Positions 1 through 12,959 of a DNA stretch of 64,000 bases are shown here, piece by piece (positions within the stretch are counted from its first letter, which is position 1; each line of letters begins with the position of its first letter). The stretch is taken from NCBI RefSeq assembly GCF_037975245.1, contig NC_092581.1:17847303-17911302 (forward strand), read 5' to 3'. This DNA is from Apostichopus japonicus (Eukaryota > Echinodermata > Holothuroidea > Aspidochirotida > Stichopodidae). A program made the position numbers and the translations under genes. A model generated the notes under the pieces. The model made no database searches. It was not told where the DNA came from and saw nothing but the letters and a program-made list of their open reading frames with translations.

Positions 1-1125
1 AGTCTTATTCAAGCAGTGGCAACATATGGGAAAAAAGAAAAGCAAAATATGGTACAATTTTGTTAATATTATTTTGAACTATTTATCCCAACACCCTATC
101 CTCCTTTTAAGACTTTTGCAAGCTTGTAAACCAGTTACAGCACTCATGCAACATGATATGACAAAGGTTCATTGCCAGAACATGAAACTAGCAATTTGGA
201 GTAAATTTGTTAAAAGAATGATGAAGTTAATACACTGAAATATTGAATGGGGCTCAAAAGAGCTTAAGAAGTCTTTTGAGGTACATTACTTGTTCTGATA
301 AATATATTAATTGCCCTAAGATTCAGCTATTAAAGCAGCTACTAGTCAGATACTAGATAGTATGGGATCATGAAGGTTTTCAGATTTTACCTATATTGGC
401 CTCAAATAACCTTTGACTTGGCTAAGAGCTCAGCACATGATACACCTGCATACAAACTTCCATTCATCATTCCAATATTGAACTATCATGTTAACATGGC
501 TTTCAGATTCAGATATATAGTTATCTCACATGGGCTTCTGCTATACTGTTTATAGAATAGTACTCAATGTCAGAAACCTATACGCACTACATATGACTAC
601 CAACTTTTCCTTGTTGAGTTAGATGCTCTATGTTACTCTACTGACCTTGAGTAGCCTTGACCCTCAATGAAGCCAACACCTACTGAAAATTCCAGTATAA
701 ATATAAAATTAATGAAATGATTCAGAAAATACTTTAACAGAAAGGAAAACTATTATAAACACTTCTGTTCATACTGACCTCAGCGTAAACAATTTAGAGA
801 CCAAGAACATATGGTATAATAACTATTAGCTAACATTTCTTCCTTCTACTCTGCAATTTTGAGAGAACAATAAGCAAAATTGGTACTGGCAAATGTAACA
901 TGGCAACAATCACAATAATTCACAAATGATGATGACATCAGAAAAAGTAGCAACCATGACAATGATGATGATTTGAAAATCTTAATGAGCAATCCTAAAT
1001 GTAACTAGAATTTCACTTTTAGTAGAGCAGGGATCTCTCAAGCACGTTCTAACCTGGCGGTGGTCGTGGTTTGAATATGATTTTGCCTCTCCCTGCATGG
1101 TTTGAAAGTTGAGCGCCCGGGCTGA
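1..1125. other. No gene seen
   Basis: AT-rich DNA with only short spurious open frames. I see no convincing exon, RNA gene or repeat here. Confidence 0.5.
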
Positions 1126-2465
1126 ACATTTATGAACCAGGAAAAGCTTGCTGCCACTTATCTGGTCCGAAAAAATTATAGCATGAGGTAAATTTCCTCC
1201 TGGGTGCATAATTATCATAACAGTTCAAGAATTTTTACCAAAGGTGATCATATTTGAATATCTGGAGTCGGCTCGGACTTGAAGGGTCTTGGATTTGGCT
1301 CATACCAAGTGGGCTCGGACTTGGCTCAGACTGGCTAATTGGACTCGACTACAGCTCTGCCATAAATATAAAAAGATAATGGATTGTTAATAATTTATTA
1401 TATGATGTTGAGAAGGTAGAGTCTTAGAAAGTTAACTCCTAAATGTAATGGATAGCATTAAACTCTTCGTTTCACTAACAAAAGGATTCTCAAATACAGT
1501 ACTAGCAACATTACAGCTAAAATAATGGATCACCAATACGATGCAGTGAAGAAAGGGAGTTTAATAAAGAGCAACCCTCAATGTAATGACTAGGATAAAA
1601 CTCTTAGTTTCACTAACAAAAGGATACCACATGCAGTACCAACAAGAGGGATGCCCATTATATTGAGGGTCCACTAGACTTGCTAGACCCAACACCCCCA
1701 TTGTGGGAAGCATTATTGAACGTCTAGTTAGCATTTATTGGGTAACTGAAGTATTGAAGGACCTTGGTGTCTCCCCTCTCAGTAGTTTTATAACATTTAT
1801 GAACCAGGAAGAGCTTGCTGTCACTTATCTGGTCCGAAAAAATTATAGCATGAGGTAAATTTCCTCCTGGGTGCATAATTATCATAACAGTTCAAGAATT
1901 TTTACCAAAGATGATCTTTGGTATCTGGAGTCAGCTCGGACTTGAGGGGTCTTGTATTTGGCTCAGACAAGATGGACTCGGACTTGGATCAGGCTCTGGG
2001 TAATTGGACTCGACTACAGCTCTGCCATAAAAATAAAGAGATAATGGATTGTTAATAATTTATGATATGATGTTGTGAAGGTAGACACTTAGAGAGTACT
2101 CCTAAATGTAATGGATAGCATTAAACTCTTCGTTTCACTAACAAAAGGATTCTCAAATACAGTACTAGCAACATTACAACTAGAATAGTTGATTACCAAT
2201 ACGCTGCAGTAAAGTAAAGGAGTTTAATAAAGAGCATCCCTCAATGTAATGACTAGGATGAAACTCTTAGTTTCACTAACAAAAGTATACCACATGCAGT
2301 ACCAACATGGGGGGGGGGGAGGATGCCCATTACATTGAGGGTCCACTAGACTTAAGGTTTGCTAGACCCAACATCCCCATTGTGGGAAGCATTATTGAGC
2401 ATCTAGTTAGCATTAATTGGGTAACTGAAGTATTAACAGACCTTGGTGTCTCCCCTCCCAGCAGT
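1126..2465. repeat. Tandem duplication, about 667-bp period
   Basis: The segment starting at 1126 (acatttatgaaccaggaa) recurs at 1793 with high identity through to about 2465. Both copies contain the same internal landmarks: a run rich in ggctcggactt, then a short sub-repeat ending in gtttcactaacaaaaggat. That sub-repeat occurs twice per copy, near 1441 and 1580 in the first and near 2105 and 2242 in the second. A weaker relic of it follows near 2535. The second copy has gained a G9 run at about 2309-2318. No coding potential is evident. Confidence 0.85.
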
Positions 2466-3515
2466 ATAACAACTGGAATAATGGATTGGTGAAACCATGT
2501 TTTATTTGATACAGTGAAGTAAGGGAGTTACATGAATAATAGTTAATGCAATGAATATGATTAAAATCTTTGTCTTACTAACGAAAATTATTCTCAAATA
2601 CAGCAACATAAGAATTTGTATAAATGGAATATTAATAATGAATTTTATGATGCTGTAAAGGAAGAAAATTCATTAACAAATTTTAATTTGTATGCTGCAT
2701 GTCATATACCTGTCCAGAAACTAAAAAGAAAAATTCAAACTCATAGAATGCACCGTACCTGGCTCCAAGCAATGACATATAAATCTAGTCCTCATTATAT
2801 CTACAGAAGTTGTTTGTCCAATTTTAATCGAAAGCCTTTCCTTTCATTGAAAATTTTGATCTTCAGTAAAAATATTCTTCTGTCTGCAGATTTTATTGAT
2901 GACAGTACTTCCTTCTCTTGTGGAGAAATTCCATCAGCTCTCGTTAACCTACAATGAACCAAAACAACATTTCAATCATATGTCAAAGTTTCACTGAAGT
3001 ACATTCCATGTAAATATTTTTTTAAAGCCTCACATTTTGATATTGACATTGTTGCAAAAGGTACAAATAAACACATCATAATCAAGGTTAAAATGTGATG
3101 GTGTGTTAACACCTCAAGTCTTTGCTTCACAATCCTACCTACAATTCATTCCAGCCTGCCAGATGGCAGATTTACAGTACATTTGGTTTTCAAAGACTAC
3201 ACATAAAGTCATTTCAATTCGGATAACATTCTATGATGGTGGAAGTAGCAAAGTAAACCAAAAGGTTTGGCAGTGGACTTGGTGGGAAGTGGAAAGTCTT
3301 TCTTACATTACTTTGTTAGCCGTTGCCTTAGATCGTTTACAGTTTTTGAAAATAAACAGCAAATTTTCATCTTTGTTCGTGTTGAAACTTAGTACAGTAA
3401 ATTTATATTATGTATAGTGTGTGTTGATCAGACTTAGAGGATATTAAAGGGAAGACTTTAGAAAACTAACTTCAGGTCATAGGGATTTAAAATATATCTC
3501 ACAGTCAATACTTAC

Positions 3516-3671
3516 TGAATATTAAAGACAACTGGGATGTTTGCAATATATGCTTGTGGGAGCTCCTTATTTCCATATAAGCCATTTCTCTCTGCATCCC
3601 ATGGTCAGCATGAACCAGCAGCTCAAAGTTACAGTATTTTGATATCCTGTGTCGACCTTGAAATTGCAGCC
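3516..3671 (-). CDS. Weak candidate exon, unknown protein
   Basis: Read on the minus strand, this 156-nt block is open. It is preceded by an acceptor-like TTTATTGCAG and followed by a strong donor-like GTAAGTATT. Both ends are phase 1, giving 51 full codons with no stop, including the stretch CNFELLVHADHG. Its phase would fit the signal-peptide exon at 8460-8544, which also ends in phase 1, but the open frame also continues upstream through the acceptor. I do not recognise the protein. It may be a chance open frame. Confidence 0.2.
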
Positions 3672-4404
3672 CTGCAATAAAGTGGAGCATATCTGCTGTG
3701 GTGTTCTCATTCTGCATTCATGCATTCCTCAAATTGTGCCAAATTTGAGCCATCTTTTCTGACAAGAGAATGAACATAAATAAGTCCAGATAATTGTTTC
3801 ATAAATTGCAAGTGGAAGTCTTGACCCCTTCTTGTTCTTGTTCCCTATTTGATGTCAATACTTAGTGTACATGTTGTCCAATATTCATGTCAGTTTAGTT
3901 AATTTAGCTATCACTTTTTTCATGGAAACGGCATATATGCAACAATTGAGAAAAATGCCACACTACTAAGTTTGAATATTGATCTATTATTTGGTATGTA
4001 AGTTGTACCCAGGAATTTAGCATGCAATCACTTCAAGAGATTGACTGAGTATTCATGCATGGTTCAATGCCTCATCCCGCATGCAGTTCATTTACTAAAA
4101 AATTGCATGCACCCTAGACTATGTATACCGGTACATTTAGTCCCTCAACGTATCATTTGGGGTTTAAGCTCAGGACTACTCGTGTACACAGACTTTGGCA
4201 TTATGACTGAGTTCATTTTTAATGTTTGGTTTCAATGATGTTGAAACTTTCCACTCACGATGGCATATGTGTGCGTGTGCATTGGTAGGAGTACTGTGTT
4301 TGTGATCCTAGCTTGTAAACACAGTTTCTCATGACAGTAAGCTTTATTGGACAGATCTCATAGTTGGTACAGTATGTATGTATAGATGCATCACAAGTAC
4401 AAGA

Positions 4405-4560
4405 AGCCTATTGTTTTTGGTGAAGGTCAAAGGTAATTTAGGGTAAAAATGGTCAAATTGTGAAAACTCAATTTGAAGCATGGATAGATCTATTTATTGG
4501 TATGTCTAGGCCAGTGGTTGGGTCAACAGGGCAAACTTGTGAAAACCTTATTTAAACCAT
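4405..4560 (+). repeat. Diverged copy of the 145-bp repeat family
   Basis: The order of motifs (acaagaagcctattgttttt, then ggtgaaggtcaaaggt, then caaattgtgaaaac) matches the units tandemly repeated at 28990-29880. This is a single, older-looking dispersed copy. Confidence 0.6.
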
Positions 4561-5000
4561 GCGTCTCAAAGCAGGGTACACTAGCTTGCAGAGATATATA
4601 ATGTTTAGTATCATGTTATATCGCTACAGAAGGCTTTCAGTGGTCTTTTTAGATCCCCAACTGTCACTTTGAAAATGTTGTTTATCACAGTTCTCAATAG
4701 TTTTTTGCTGTATATTATTAAGATACAATAAGTTGTACATGCAGCCTACACATATACAGTAGCATACATGTCAGATTGACAAATTCATAAAATGAAACTT
4801 ATTACATAATGGAAACCATGTGCAGTGCAGTTTGCATAATGGTGATCTATTTATACACCCAACCAGCTAGTATCGGATCATAGCAACATGTTACCACATG
4901 TATGCATATAAGTGTTTTGTCACACAGTACAGTTCTAACATCATACAAGGGAGTTTTATTTGTTCCATAACAACTCTGATCATAATAGCCTGTTCATGCA

Positions 5001-5024
5001 GGGAGTTGTAATGGAACAACTCCC
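5001..5024. other. Perfect 8-bp hairpin GGGAGTTG/CAACTCCC
   Basis: GGGAGTTG at 5001-5008 pairs with CAACTCCC at 5017-5024 across an 8-nt loop. The same stem occurs at 55260-55280 inside the TTAA-flanked element, so it may mark a mobile-element relic. A related imperfect arm (gggagttttatttgttccat) starts just upstream at about 4949. Confidence 0.5.
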
Positions 5025-7520
5025 TGGTTTGTGCTATGGACATGAGAACTATCTAGTGCCTGTTGAACATTAGTCTTGTGCATTTTCATGTTACTTACTA
5101 ACACCAAATTACTGCACACAGATGGTCATTTTTAAAAGTATGAAAACTGAATACAATCAAGAGCTTTTATTTGGACATGATACCCAATATGAAACTACTT
5201 TAGTTGCACATACTGTATGTATGCTGGTTTTTATCATGAATGATTTTTATAGGAGCCATGATTTATTTTTTATTTTTTATGAAGTAGGTCTGGATTCCCT
5301 TGGCATTATAACCTGATTGAAATTTAACCTCTGTGATTGCACTAATATGTGAGACCATTGATCAACCTAATTAATAGCTTTTAATGATGAAGACACTGAT
5401 AACAATTTCATAACTCATTAGTGTGAACACAATGCAAGGTTCAATGAGGTACTGTTTATTTCCTTAAAATGCATAGCTGGTGGTTTTTCAACACACTCTA
5501 ATCCTTTCAAATATGTTACATTGAATCTTTACACTTTTCCATTGATATATCACAGACTGTGTTTTTTTGTTATGGGACTCCGTAAAACTGGATCAAACCT
5601 AGCAATTTTGGACAAGGAATTTGCTCTTTTTGCAAAAACTCCTAAGTGCTCAAGTGACTGTACAGTAGGTCACCCTGTGAAGGCATTGTGGGACTTTGAG
5701 GAATACTTTTGATCAAGCTATTACTTCAGCACTATTAACACTACCCACATCATAACGTTAATATCAAAATGCCTAAATTACTTAGCCATGATTGCGTTGT
5801 TATTCTAAAATGAATACTCAATTGTTTACCTTCAGCCATGATTCATCCCATAGGTGCAGGGGGAAAAAACTCATGTTACAGTACAAAAAATTGTTGTACA
5901 CTGCTACACTGAGGCCCTGTGTGACTTAGTTCTCTGAATCAGAACCAATGACACACCACTACTACTGTACGCACAGGGCTTAGTGATGCACACTAACACA
6001 TATAGAGAATATTGTGGGAATGAATATTGTACTGAGACGGCAAACGTTTTCACATTTTTTACTTTTGTAACTCGTTTATGGAATCTGTCAGGCCCTTTCT
6101 TTTACTGTAGTGTTCTGTTTGGTTGTGTATCTGTTTTTGTGGAGTTGTGACTTTCTGACTGCCTTATTTTATGTCAGAGAGATTGAGACATACCCAAAGA
6201 TTTATATTTCGTGAAATGGTTCAAAATTGCATCGCACGAATGCAAGTTCTTTCATACTCCTACATTGACACATCTGTCGATGAGCTTACTGTAGTGAAGG
6301 CCTAAGTAAACATCCATTATCTTTGGATGCTGTTTGCTATGCTCTGAGCCTCTAACTTCAGAAAGGTCAGGTCCCAGAGATTAGTGGTATTATATTGAGG
6401 TAATTTTGGTTATTTTTAGGGAGTAAGATTTCCAAATGCTCCAAAACATGCACAAAAACAATTTGATCAGCAAATACCTGAAATGGATTCAAACTCATGA
6501 AATATTTAACTCTGCTTGGCTGCAAAAAGTTATGGTTGCCTGCTGTATAGTTGCTAGTACTAGCTACAGTAGTAGTAGGCTAGTATATAGTAATAGTAGC
6601 CTAGTACTAGTAGGCCTAGTAATATTTGGAGGTGCGTCAATTATTAAGCCTTTACTTTAAAAGATCTGGAAGATCACCAGGCTGCAAAATGTGTAGGTTG
6701 ACCAGTCTGTTACAAGTATATACTTTAATTTATGTATCACATTTATATTCCGAGTATCAGCAAAGGCAGTAGCAGGCAGCTGTGATTTACCATAGCCAGT
6801 AATACTGATAGGTCCAATTTAGGGCTAACGTTAGGCCTAGGCTAGTCTACTCTAACTCTAACCATGGTCTTAATTTATTTGTGTTCAGCATGAAGGTATT
6901 TACTCTAAATGTTATTAATATATCCGGAACACTTTTAAGGAATTTACTTACAATGCATATACTGCACCAAAGTCCAAAAGCCAACTTCAAATGGGCAACG
7001 TTTACGGTAACCTGCGGCACTTTCCTTTGTAGACTACATGGCTAGGCCACATAAAGTAACGTTGAATGTAGGCTATTGGGATAGCAACGATACGATCCGA
7101 TCGACTGCCCTGCCACCGAACACAGAAAGAACTGCTTATGTGTGGGGGCGTTGTTTCGTTACGTGTAAATTTGCCAGTTAAAATAGAAACTCTTATTTTC
7201 TTAAATATCCCAAATTAATGGAAGAAAAAGTACAATTACGAAGATTTCAGTGTAATTAGAGGAACCTTTAAGTTTCGGAACTATATATAGCCGCATTTGG
7301 TCAAAATCGAGGTGTAAAGTTGGGATCAACATATATACCATGTTCGTAATTCTGTTATATACCCTTCGGAATTACCTCCACTTTTGAGGGGAAATTTTAC
7401 CCTTTAAATGAACGATTTTTTTTTTGTAACTTCGGAATTGAAAAGTTTATGAGGTTTTCTCTTAACTCGAAATAATCATTCCTCAAAGGAAGTGAAATTG
7501 ATTGAACAAGAAGACCCTAG

Positions 7521-7571
7521 ACTTAGGTTTACCTGGTGTCAGGTAAACCTATCCCCGAGGTAAACCTAAGT
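7521..7571. other. 14-bp inverted repeat with three AGGTAAACCT-type boxes
   Basis: ACTTAGGTTTACCT (7521-7534) is perfectly inverted at 7558-7571. A third copy, aggtaaacct, lies between them at 7541-7550. The GTAAAC core resembles forkhead-type sites, but no gene start is near, so a MITE end or a simple hairpin is equally likely. Confidence 0.5.
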
Positions 7572-7607
7572 CCCAGCTATCATGCGTTGAAGTAAACAAA
7601 TATACCA

Positions 7608-7810
<203 letters not shown>

Positions 7811-7934
7811 GGCCGCTTATAACGCGCCATATCTGTCAACTTGAAACTCCTGGCGCAGGTATTGAGAAAGATTTTAAACTAAAAATTACAGACTCGCATG
7901 AAATGAAAAGTAGCAAAATAGAGTTAATCAAACA

Positions 7935-8060
7935 TAGTTAAGCGTTGACAAAAAAGGAAAGTTTTCAATTGAGACTTGAATTGGCGAGGGGGGGGGGGGG
8001 GAGCTTTCCTGCTGAAGGCTCCGAAGGAGCGAGTTCCAGAGGGATGGCCCAAATGCCCAG
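7935..8060 (-). pseudogene. LINE reverse-transcriptase C-terminal fragment, decayed
   Basis: On the minus strand the block reads GPSLWNSL, then a poly-C interruption (a G12-type run on the plus strand near 7990), then FKSQLKTFLF. This spacing matches the conserved C-terminus of ORF2 proteins of CR1/L2/Jockey-like non-LTR retrotransposons (typically ...GPRLWNSLP...FKxxLKTHLF). The homopolymer run breaks the frame, so this is a relic. It lies about 400 bp downstream of the orphan signal-peptide exon at 8460-8544. Confidence 0.65.
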
Positions 8061-8459
8061 GAGTATGTTTCCTTTCAATTGTTTTGTTTTCTTAGACCTA
8101 GAATTGATTTAAAATCTGTGATGGGATCAGTATTATATATAACCGTCAATTAAAGCATGTCTTTGAGATAGTGGAATGCATAACAAAAATTGACAATGAA
8201 CAGTAAAATGAGAACATTGATAGACATTCCCCCATACCATATAATATAAATTAACCCGCTATACTGGGATATTTTAACATCTGAATGCGCCCTTGTGTCG
8301 ATTTATCAACCGACCCTTCGCACGATACCCATAGGACTCCTCCCTCAGTGCGTGGGCCATTGACCATTTACACTTGATTAAGAGGGGGTTTATTTTTTTC
8401 AGTTCTTCATAGCGTATCAATATACAGCAATCGGGACTTAAAGTTTGACAAAGACTTAC

Positions 8460-8544
8460 CGGGTGTGGTACATGTTGCGATTGCAGCTAGTGACGTTAGC
8501 GTGATAAATATCCACACAAACTGTTTCGTCAAAGTAATCTCCAT
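8460..8544 (-). CDS. Signal-peptide first exon, paralogue of the gene at 13090-18457
   Basis: This is an 85-nt minus-strand exon. It begins at an ATG (8544) and ends at a consensus donor (CCCG|GTAAGTC) in phase 1. It encodes 28 residues starting MEITLTKQFVW and ending TSLAAIATCTTP. The first exon of the complete gene at 18373-18457 has the same length, phase and pattern (MEI at the start; TSLAAIA then CTT at the end). Both look like cleavable signal peptides, with a hydrophobic core and small residues before the Cys. I could not find matching Thr-rich or membrane exons below 8460. The gene may therefore continue past the left edge, use unrelated exons, or be a truncated duplicate. LINE relics lie in the would-be intron. 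Confidence 0.55.
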
Positions 8545-9242
8545 TTTTGAGTAGCCGTGAGTTTCAGATCGCTATCGTGAACAGTTAAAATAATGTTTGA
8601 TATTTTCCCTTTCAGAGGCGAGATAACATTTACCGACACCTTCAGGTATACAGATCAGTGAATCATTCGAAGAGGAAGTTATGAGTTCAATTTTCTTATG
8701 ACTCATCAAATAGTGGGAGTACCAAACACCGTATACAAGTAAGCATTATGTTTGTATAAGGGGTAAAGTCAAACATTGACTATATACCTCCTTAAGGAGA
8801 TTATATATGTCCTAGTCTGAATTTCGAAGTATATAATATATGGTTCTTTAAACAAACAGGCTACCTCAGTGTAGTATAAGTTGGTAGCTGATAACCTGTA
8901 GGAAATGTTATGCTAGCCCGCGCGATCTACTATGGCACTTGAGTTGCTTATTTTATTGGCAGTAAAATGTAGCTGCGACGTATGCGGTACACAGTGGAAG
9001 GGGGGGGGGGGAGGGACAACCATTTGCTTGACAAGAGATTATATTTCGAAGAGAAATTTTATGTTTATCATTATTAGCCTTCCATCATTAATAATATATC
9101 ATCATTTAGGAAACGCATAATTATCTGCCATACTCATTTAAAGAAAACTTTATGTATATCAATAGGTTAAGGTTAAGGTGGAAACACTTGGTAAAGCGCA
9201 CATTACTGTAAAAACACTCAATGGCGCTGAACAACAAAACAA

Positions 9243-9402
9243 TTATAAAAACGATTTCTTAAATAAATGAGTCTTTAAAGCAGCTTTAAAAGTTCTGATG
9301 GTCTTCGAATTTCTTGTGTCGACGGGGAGAGCGTTCCAAAGTCTAGGGCCAGTGACGCTGAAAGAGCGGCCTGCGAAACATTTGCGGCGTGTGAAAGGAA
9401 CC
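9243..9402 (-). pseudogene. LINE ORF2 C-terminus (CR1/L2/Jockey-like)
   Basis: The minus strand reads an open frame of about 52 codons ending in TAA at 9245-9243. It contains AGRSFSVTGPRLWNALP and then TFKAALKTHLFKKSF. This is the well-conserved extreme C-terminus of non-LTR retrotransposon reverse-transcriptase proteins. It is followed on the minus strand by a short 3' tail containing AGCGCCATTGAG and GTGCGCTTTACC. The rest of the element upstream (9403 and higher) is not recognisable, so the copy is 5'-truncated, as is usual for LINEs. Confidence 0.8.
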
Positions 9403-9887
9403 TTGAGAAGAATTGAGAGAAATATTCAACGAACTGCGTCGTCTGCCATTATGATATGAATAATCTCGGTTATGTGTCACCCTTAAAATCTGGATTATAT
9501 GTATTTGATGATGTCAACATATATGACCTTATTTTTTCTGCTAAACAGAATATTTGGGGACGTAAAATGCAATCGTAAAGTTTTTTTTTATTATAGTTTT
9601 TTTTTTACAATACCGGGTTCTCTTTGACGATTTTATGAAGGTCTTATTCAGGGTGTAGGCCTATCCACAACCACAATAATATGAGCAAGTGTATATATAA
9701 AGTCCAACTAAAGTCTTTACCTACTTGCTACCATTCATACTAACCTGCACATGGCCTATAGTTTAACGATTTCGTAAAACTATTATAACAATACCCTCTT
9801 TTAGCAATGTAAACTGGTAAGCTTTAACATTAAACTATACGTCACAACCTTCCATACGATTCAGTGGCATAGGAAGCTTCCAAAAAG

Positions 9888-9935
9888 GTGGGTGAGGTGG
9901 AGGCAGGGGTGGGGTGGGGTTAGGGGGAGTTGGCG
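9888..9935 (+). other. G-rich, potential G-quadruplex
   Basis: The run contains GGGG-T-GGGG-T-GGGG-TTA-GGGGG with short spacers, which fits the usual G-quadruplex pattern on the plus strand. It is about 1.35 kb upstream of the orphan signal-peptide exon. Confidence 0.45.
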
Positions 9936-10654
9936 TGTTCTTGGGACAAAAAATAATTTTGGTTTTGTTACAGATACCCAACAGGCGAATTCAATTTCTC
10001 CTATAATGATCTTAGTAAAAATATTTCCTTTTTTTGGGGGATTATCTACTTTTTGAGAGTTTCTATTAAGATACCTGGAGGATTACTCGGTTTATGTGGC
10101 TAAACATCGATTCTTTGACTTCCCCCACTCTCTCCCCTCCCTCTAGTTTTATTGATTTACATATATTTATAGTGTTCTGTATACGATCCATTGGGTCCAT
10201 ATAAACTTTTCTACAATAGTCGAACCCTGACCTGACATGCGATATGTGTGAGAGTGGCACCTGTTTACGAGGACCCACATATGACGCGGATCGCAGAAAC
10301 GGATAAAGGGGAAGAGGTGTACACCCCTTTTAGACCCACTCCCCCCCCCATAACTAATGATAATTAAAAGTAGTTATTGGTACAACAGTGCGTTTTATTT
10401 TACCTGAGTTAACGACCTAATTTACAGCCCATAAATGTACATCAAATTGCACCATTTGACACCTAAAACATTCCTTTTATTTTTTTCTGGCGGAAGAATC
10501 CCCAGACCCTCTTTAATTTGGATTCAACGACTCCAGGGTAACACCCCTTCTTTTACTAAATCATGGATCCGCCGCTGGGCCTTTTGCGGAAACTTCATGT
10601 CCTCGTTTGCCGTGTGTGCCATTCACAATAGCTGGTTGACTGTATAGTGGTCTC

Positions 10655-10912
10655 ATATATATGTATGTATTTTTGTATGTATTTTAGATCCTCCTGCAAG
10701 CAGCAACTCGCGAAGAAGCCTCATTGGCTTATCAAGGCCGCAAGCTGACCAAAGTCAGTCTCTTAGATTCATATTTAACGTCCATGATTATGATTTGTCA
10801 ATTGTCAACAACTCTGTAACTGGACGACATACATTAATCTGGGAGTGACTCGAACCGGGGACCTTATGATTGAAAGGCACCGGCGTTAACCACTGAGCTA
10901 ACACTCAGGAGA
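10655..10912 (-). mobile_element. tRNA-derived SINE
   Basis: On the minus strand a tRNA-like head lies at about 10910-10841, with A-box TTAGCTCAGTGGTTAA and B-box CGGTTCGAGTC. It is followed by an unrelated body and then a conserved 3' domain (GATAAGCCAATGAGGCTTC, then CTTGCAGGAGGATCT). The element ends in an ATACATAC-type simple tail. A 5'-truncated copy of the 3' domain is at 34680-34755. The split Pol III boxes, body and simple tail are what define a SINE. Confidence 0.75.
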
Positions 10913-12953
10913 CTTACTCAACCTTGTTAACTAATTGAAAGAAATTTGATGAAAGTGGATGGAGAGGGGATCATTCCGTCGTAGTCATGTGAGTTGTCTG
11001 TGGTCCTTAGCTGAGGCTGATCCCCTCTCAGCATTTTCCTCAATCCATATTTTAGATTAAAAATTCAAGCTGTTTTTGTTTTAACGAAAAATGACTCTCT
11101 TCTTGCAAAATTCAATTATTATTCATTCTGAAACAGAATATAAATAAGCAAATAGTGGAACCAACTAGTCCCTATACTGGTTCTGTATTGCAAAACTTGA
11201 GTTAACATGTATTAACGATATAACTGCATGTAAGCCATAATAACAGATAGTGTACCGCCTGTCACGAACCGTTCACTGCCACCCCCACCCCAGCCCCTCC
11301 TTTCCCCCTTTTTTCACCACAGTAATATGCATGCTTTACCTCGATAACATATTTATGGCCAATGTATCTACAGTACAAGAGATGAAGGTATCGGGGACGT
11401 CAAAGAAATTTCAAAGCTTTTGTTTTCTTACACAATGCATCGTTGTATTATGACTGGTCTATAGATAACGTTGGTTCTCATCAGGTATGGAAGCCAAGAA
11501 GAATCAGTGTACTAAGTAGATAACACAATCGTGCTGGTAAACATCGAACAGTGAAAAATTTGCGAGCCTTAATGGATATCAATACAATAAGTAGTAGTAG
11601 TAAGTTTCCTCGCACCTTCCATTTACCCCCCCCCCCTTCACCCCGCATGGCAGATTGGCTGACACTTGCGTCTCTTGCTGTTAGCCCTCTTGAAAATTGG
11701 TTACCTTAAAAACATCTGGATGTGTTTCATAAATATATGTCCGACCCCCTTGCCCTCAGAAGATCCCCCTTTCACCCCACCATAACACCAAAGTACTAGA
11801 AATATTGTTGTTCGAACTCTCTTTATTTTTCTTCGCCCAAGAGGTGAAATTAGGTACAGTAACCCCAACTTTAAAATGAACCACAGTGGCGTGCGCAAGG
11901 AAGTGGGTGGGGGGGGGGGTGGGAGGATACAGGGCGCCATGGCCCCTTCTTCACCTGGTCAGTCGGGCAATTGGTTCAGTAGGGGGATTTTATACATTCA
12001 GTCAGGGAAGAAATAGACCATTCTTCCGAGTGTTACACTTCTCCGTTCAATCTCACACAAACATTCAAGGGTATATATGTTAGTGCAACCTTGCGATTAA
12101 ACGTTATTATGAACGTACGTTATAGTGCAAATATGCCTTAGAACGCATCACTATTTATTTTTCGGGGCGGGGGGGGGTTCCAAGAACCCTTGCATAGGAT
12201 TCGACTTAAACGACCCCAGAGCCACAACCTCTCCTTTGTAAAGTCATCTATTCGCCTATTGCCCTTGCATAAATGTTCTCGGGCCTTTACCTAACTCTTA
12301 AGGCATTTTAAGGTTTCCCCCCAACCCACAAGAAATAAACTTGTCGAATCCTACTACAATCCACTGTGAAACAACAGCTCCTTTCCGGTACTTACCTGCA
12401 AGTAGGTTTGGCTAAATACATCTGATAGAAAAGTGTGGTAGTTCTACAGATTTATTGATATTTACTTTGCAATTTAACAAACATTTACAAAGTTCCAATA
12501 ATATATATATATATATATAAACATAAACAAATGTGGCAAAGTCAGATCGCCATGAAGTGTAGCTAACGAGAATGATATATGATCAGAGTAAAAACGGAAG
12601 GAAAAATCAGTGTAAATATCATTTAAACCCAAGCGATTAAGAACATATATAGCGGAACATTATTTAGTTGAAGTACATTTAGTTTTTTAACATAAATTTA
12701 GAGTCAAAATTTGTTTGTTTTACATTCAGACCGAGGACCCCATTGTTTTTCCATTGTTCAAATCCACGTACCCTAACCTTAACAATACCCCATACAATAG
12801 AATTCTTCCGAGGACGTGGTGATTCTTTAGAAATCACATCCGAGGACCTGGAATTCTTTTGTTCAAGTCCTCGGTCAGAATACAAAGCAAACGCACGCGT
12901 ACGCACACACCCACACACACAATAAAAAACTACGATGCGGGCCAAACGAAAAA

Positions 12954-12959
12954 TTTATT
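12954..12959 (-). promoter_or_regulatory. Candidate polyadenylation signal AATAAA
   Basis: AATAAA on the minus strand, about 130 nt past the stop codon at 13090. It is the nearest good signal for the membrane-protein gene. Confidence 0.5.

Larger units (their letters stand above)
2466..7500. other. Long gene-poor stretch
   Basis: No recognisable gene. It holds one weak minus-strand exon candidate (3516-3671), a diverged relic of the 145-bp family that expands at 28990 (about 4405-4560), and a perfect 8-bp hairpin at 5001-5024. Around 6540-6630 there is a run rich in tagtagtac-type triplets. Otherwise I see ordinary AT-rich DNA. Confidence 0.4.

Noticed and set aside
2616-2957. 113-residue plus-strand open frame, or a last exon ending at 2957
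   Set aside because: A passable acceptor precedes the last 22 codons, but no family is recognisable, the minus strand is equally open, and no upstream exon was found.
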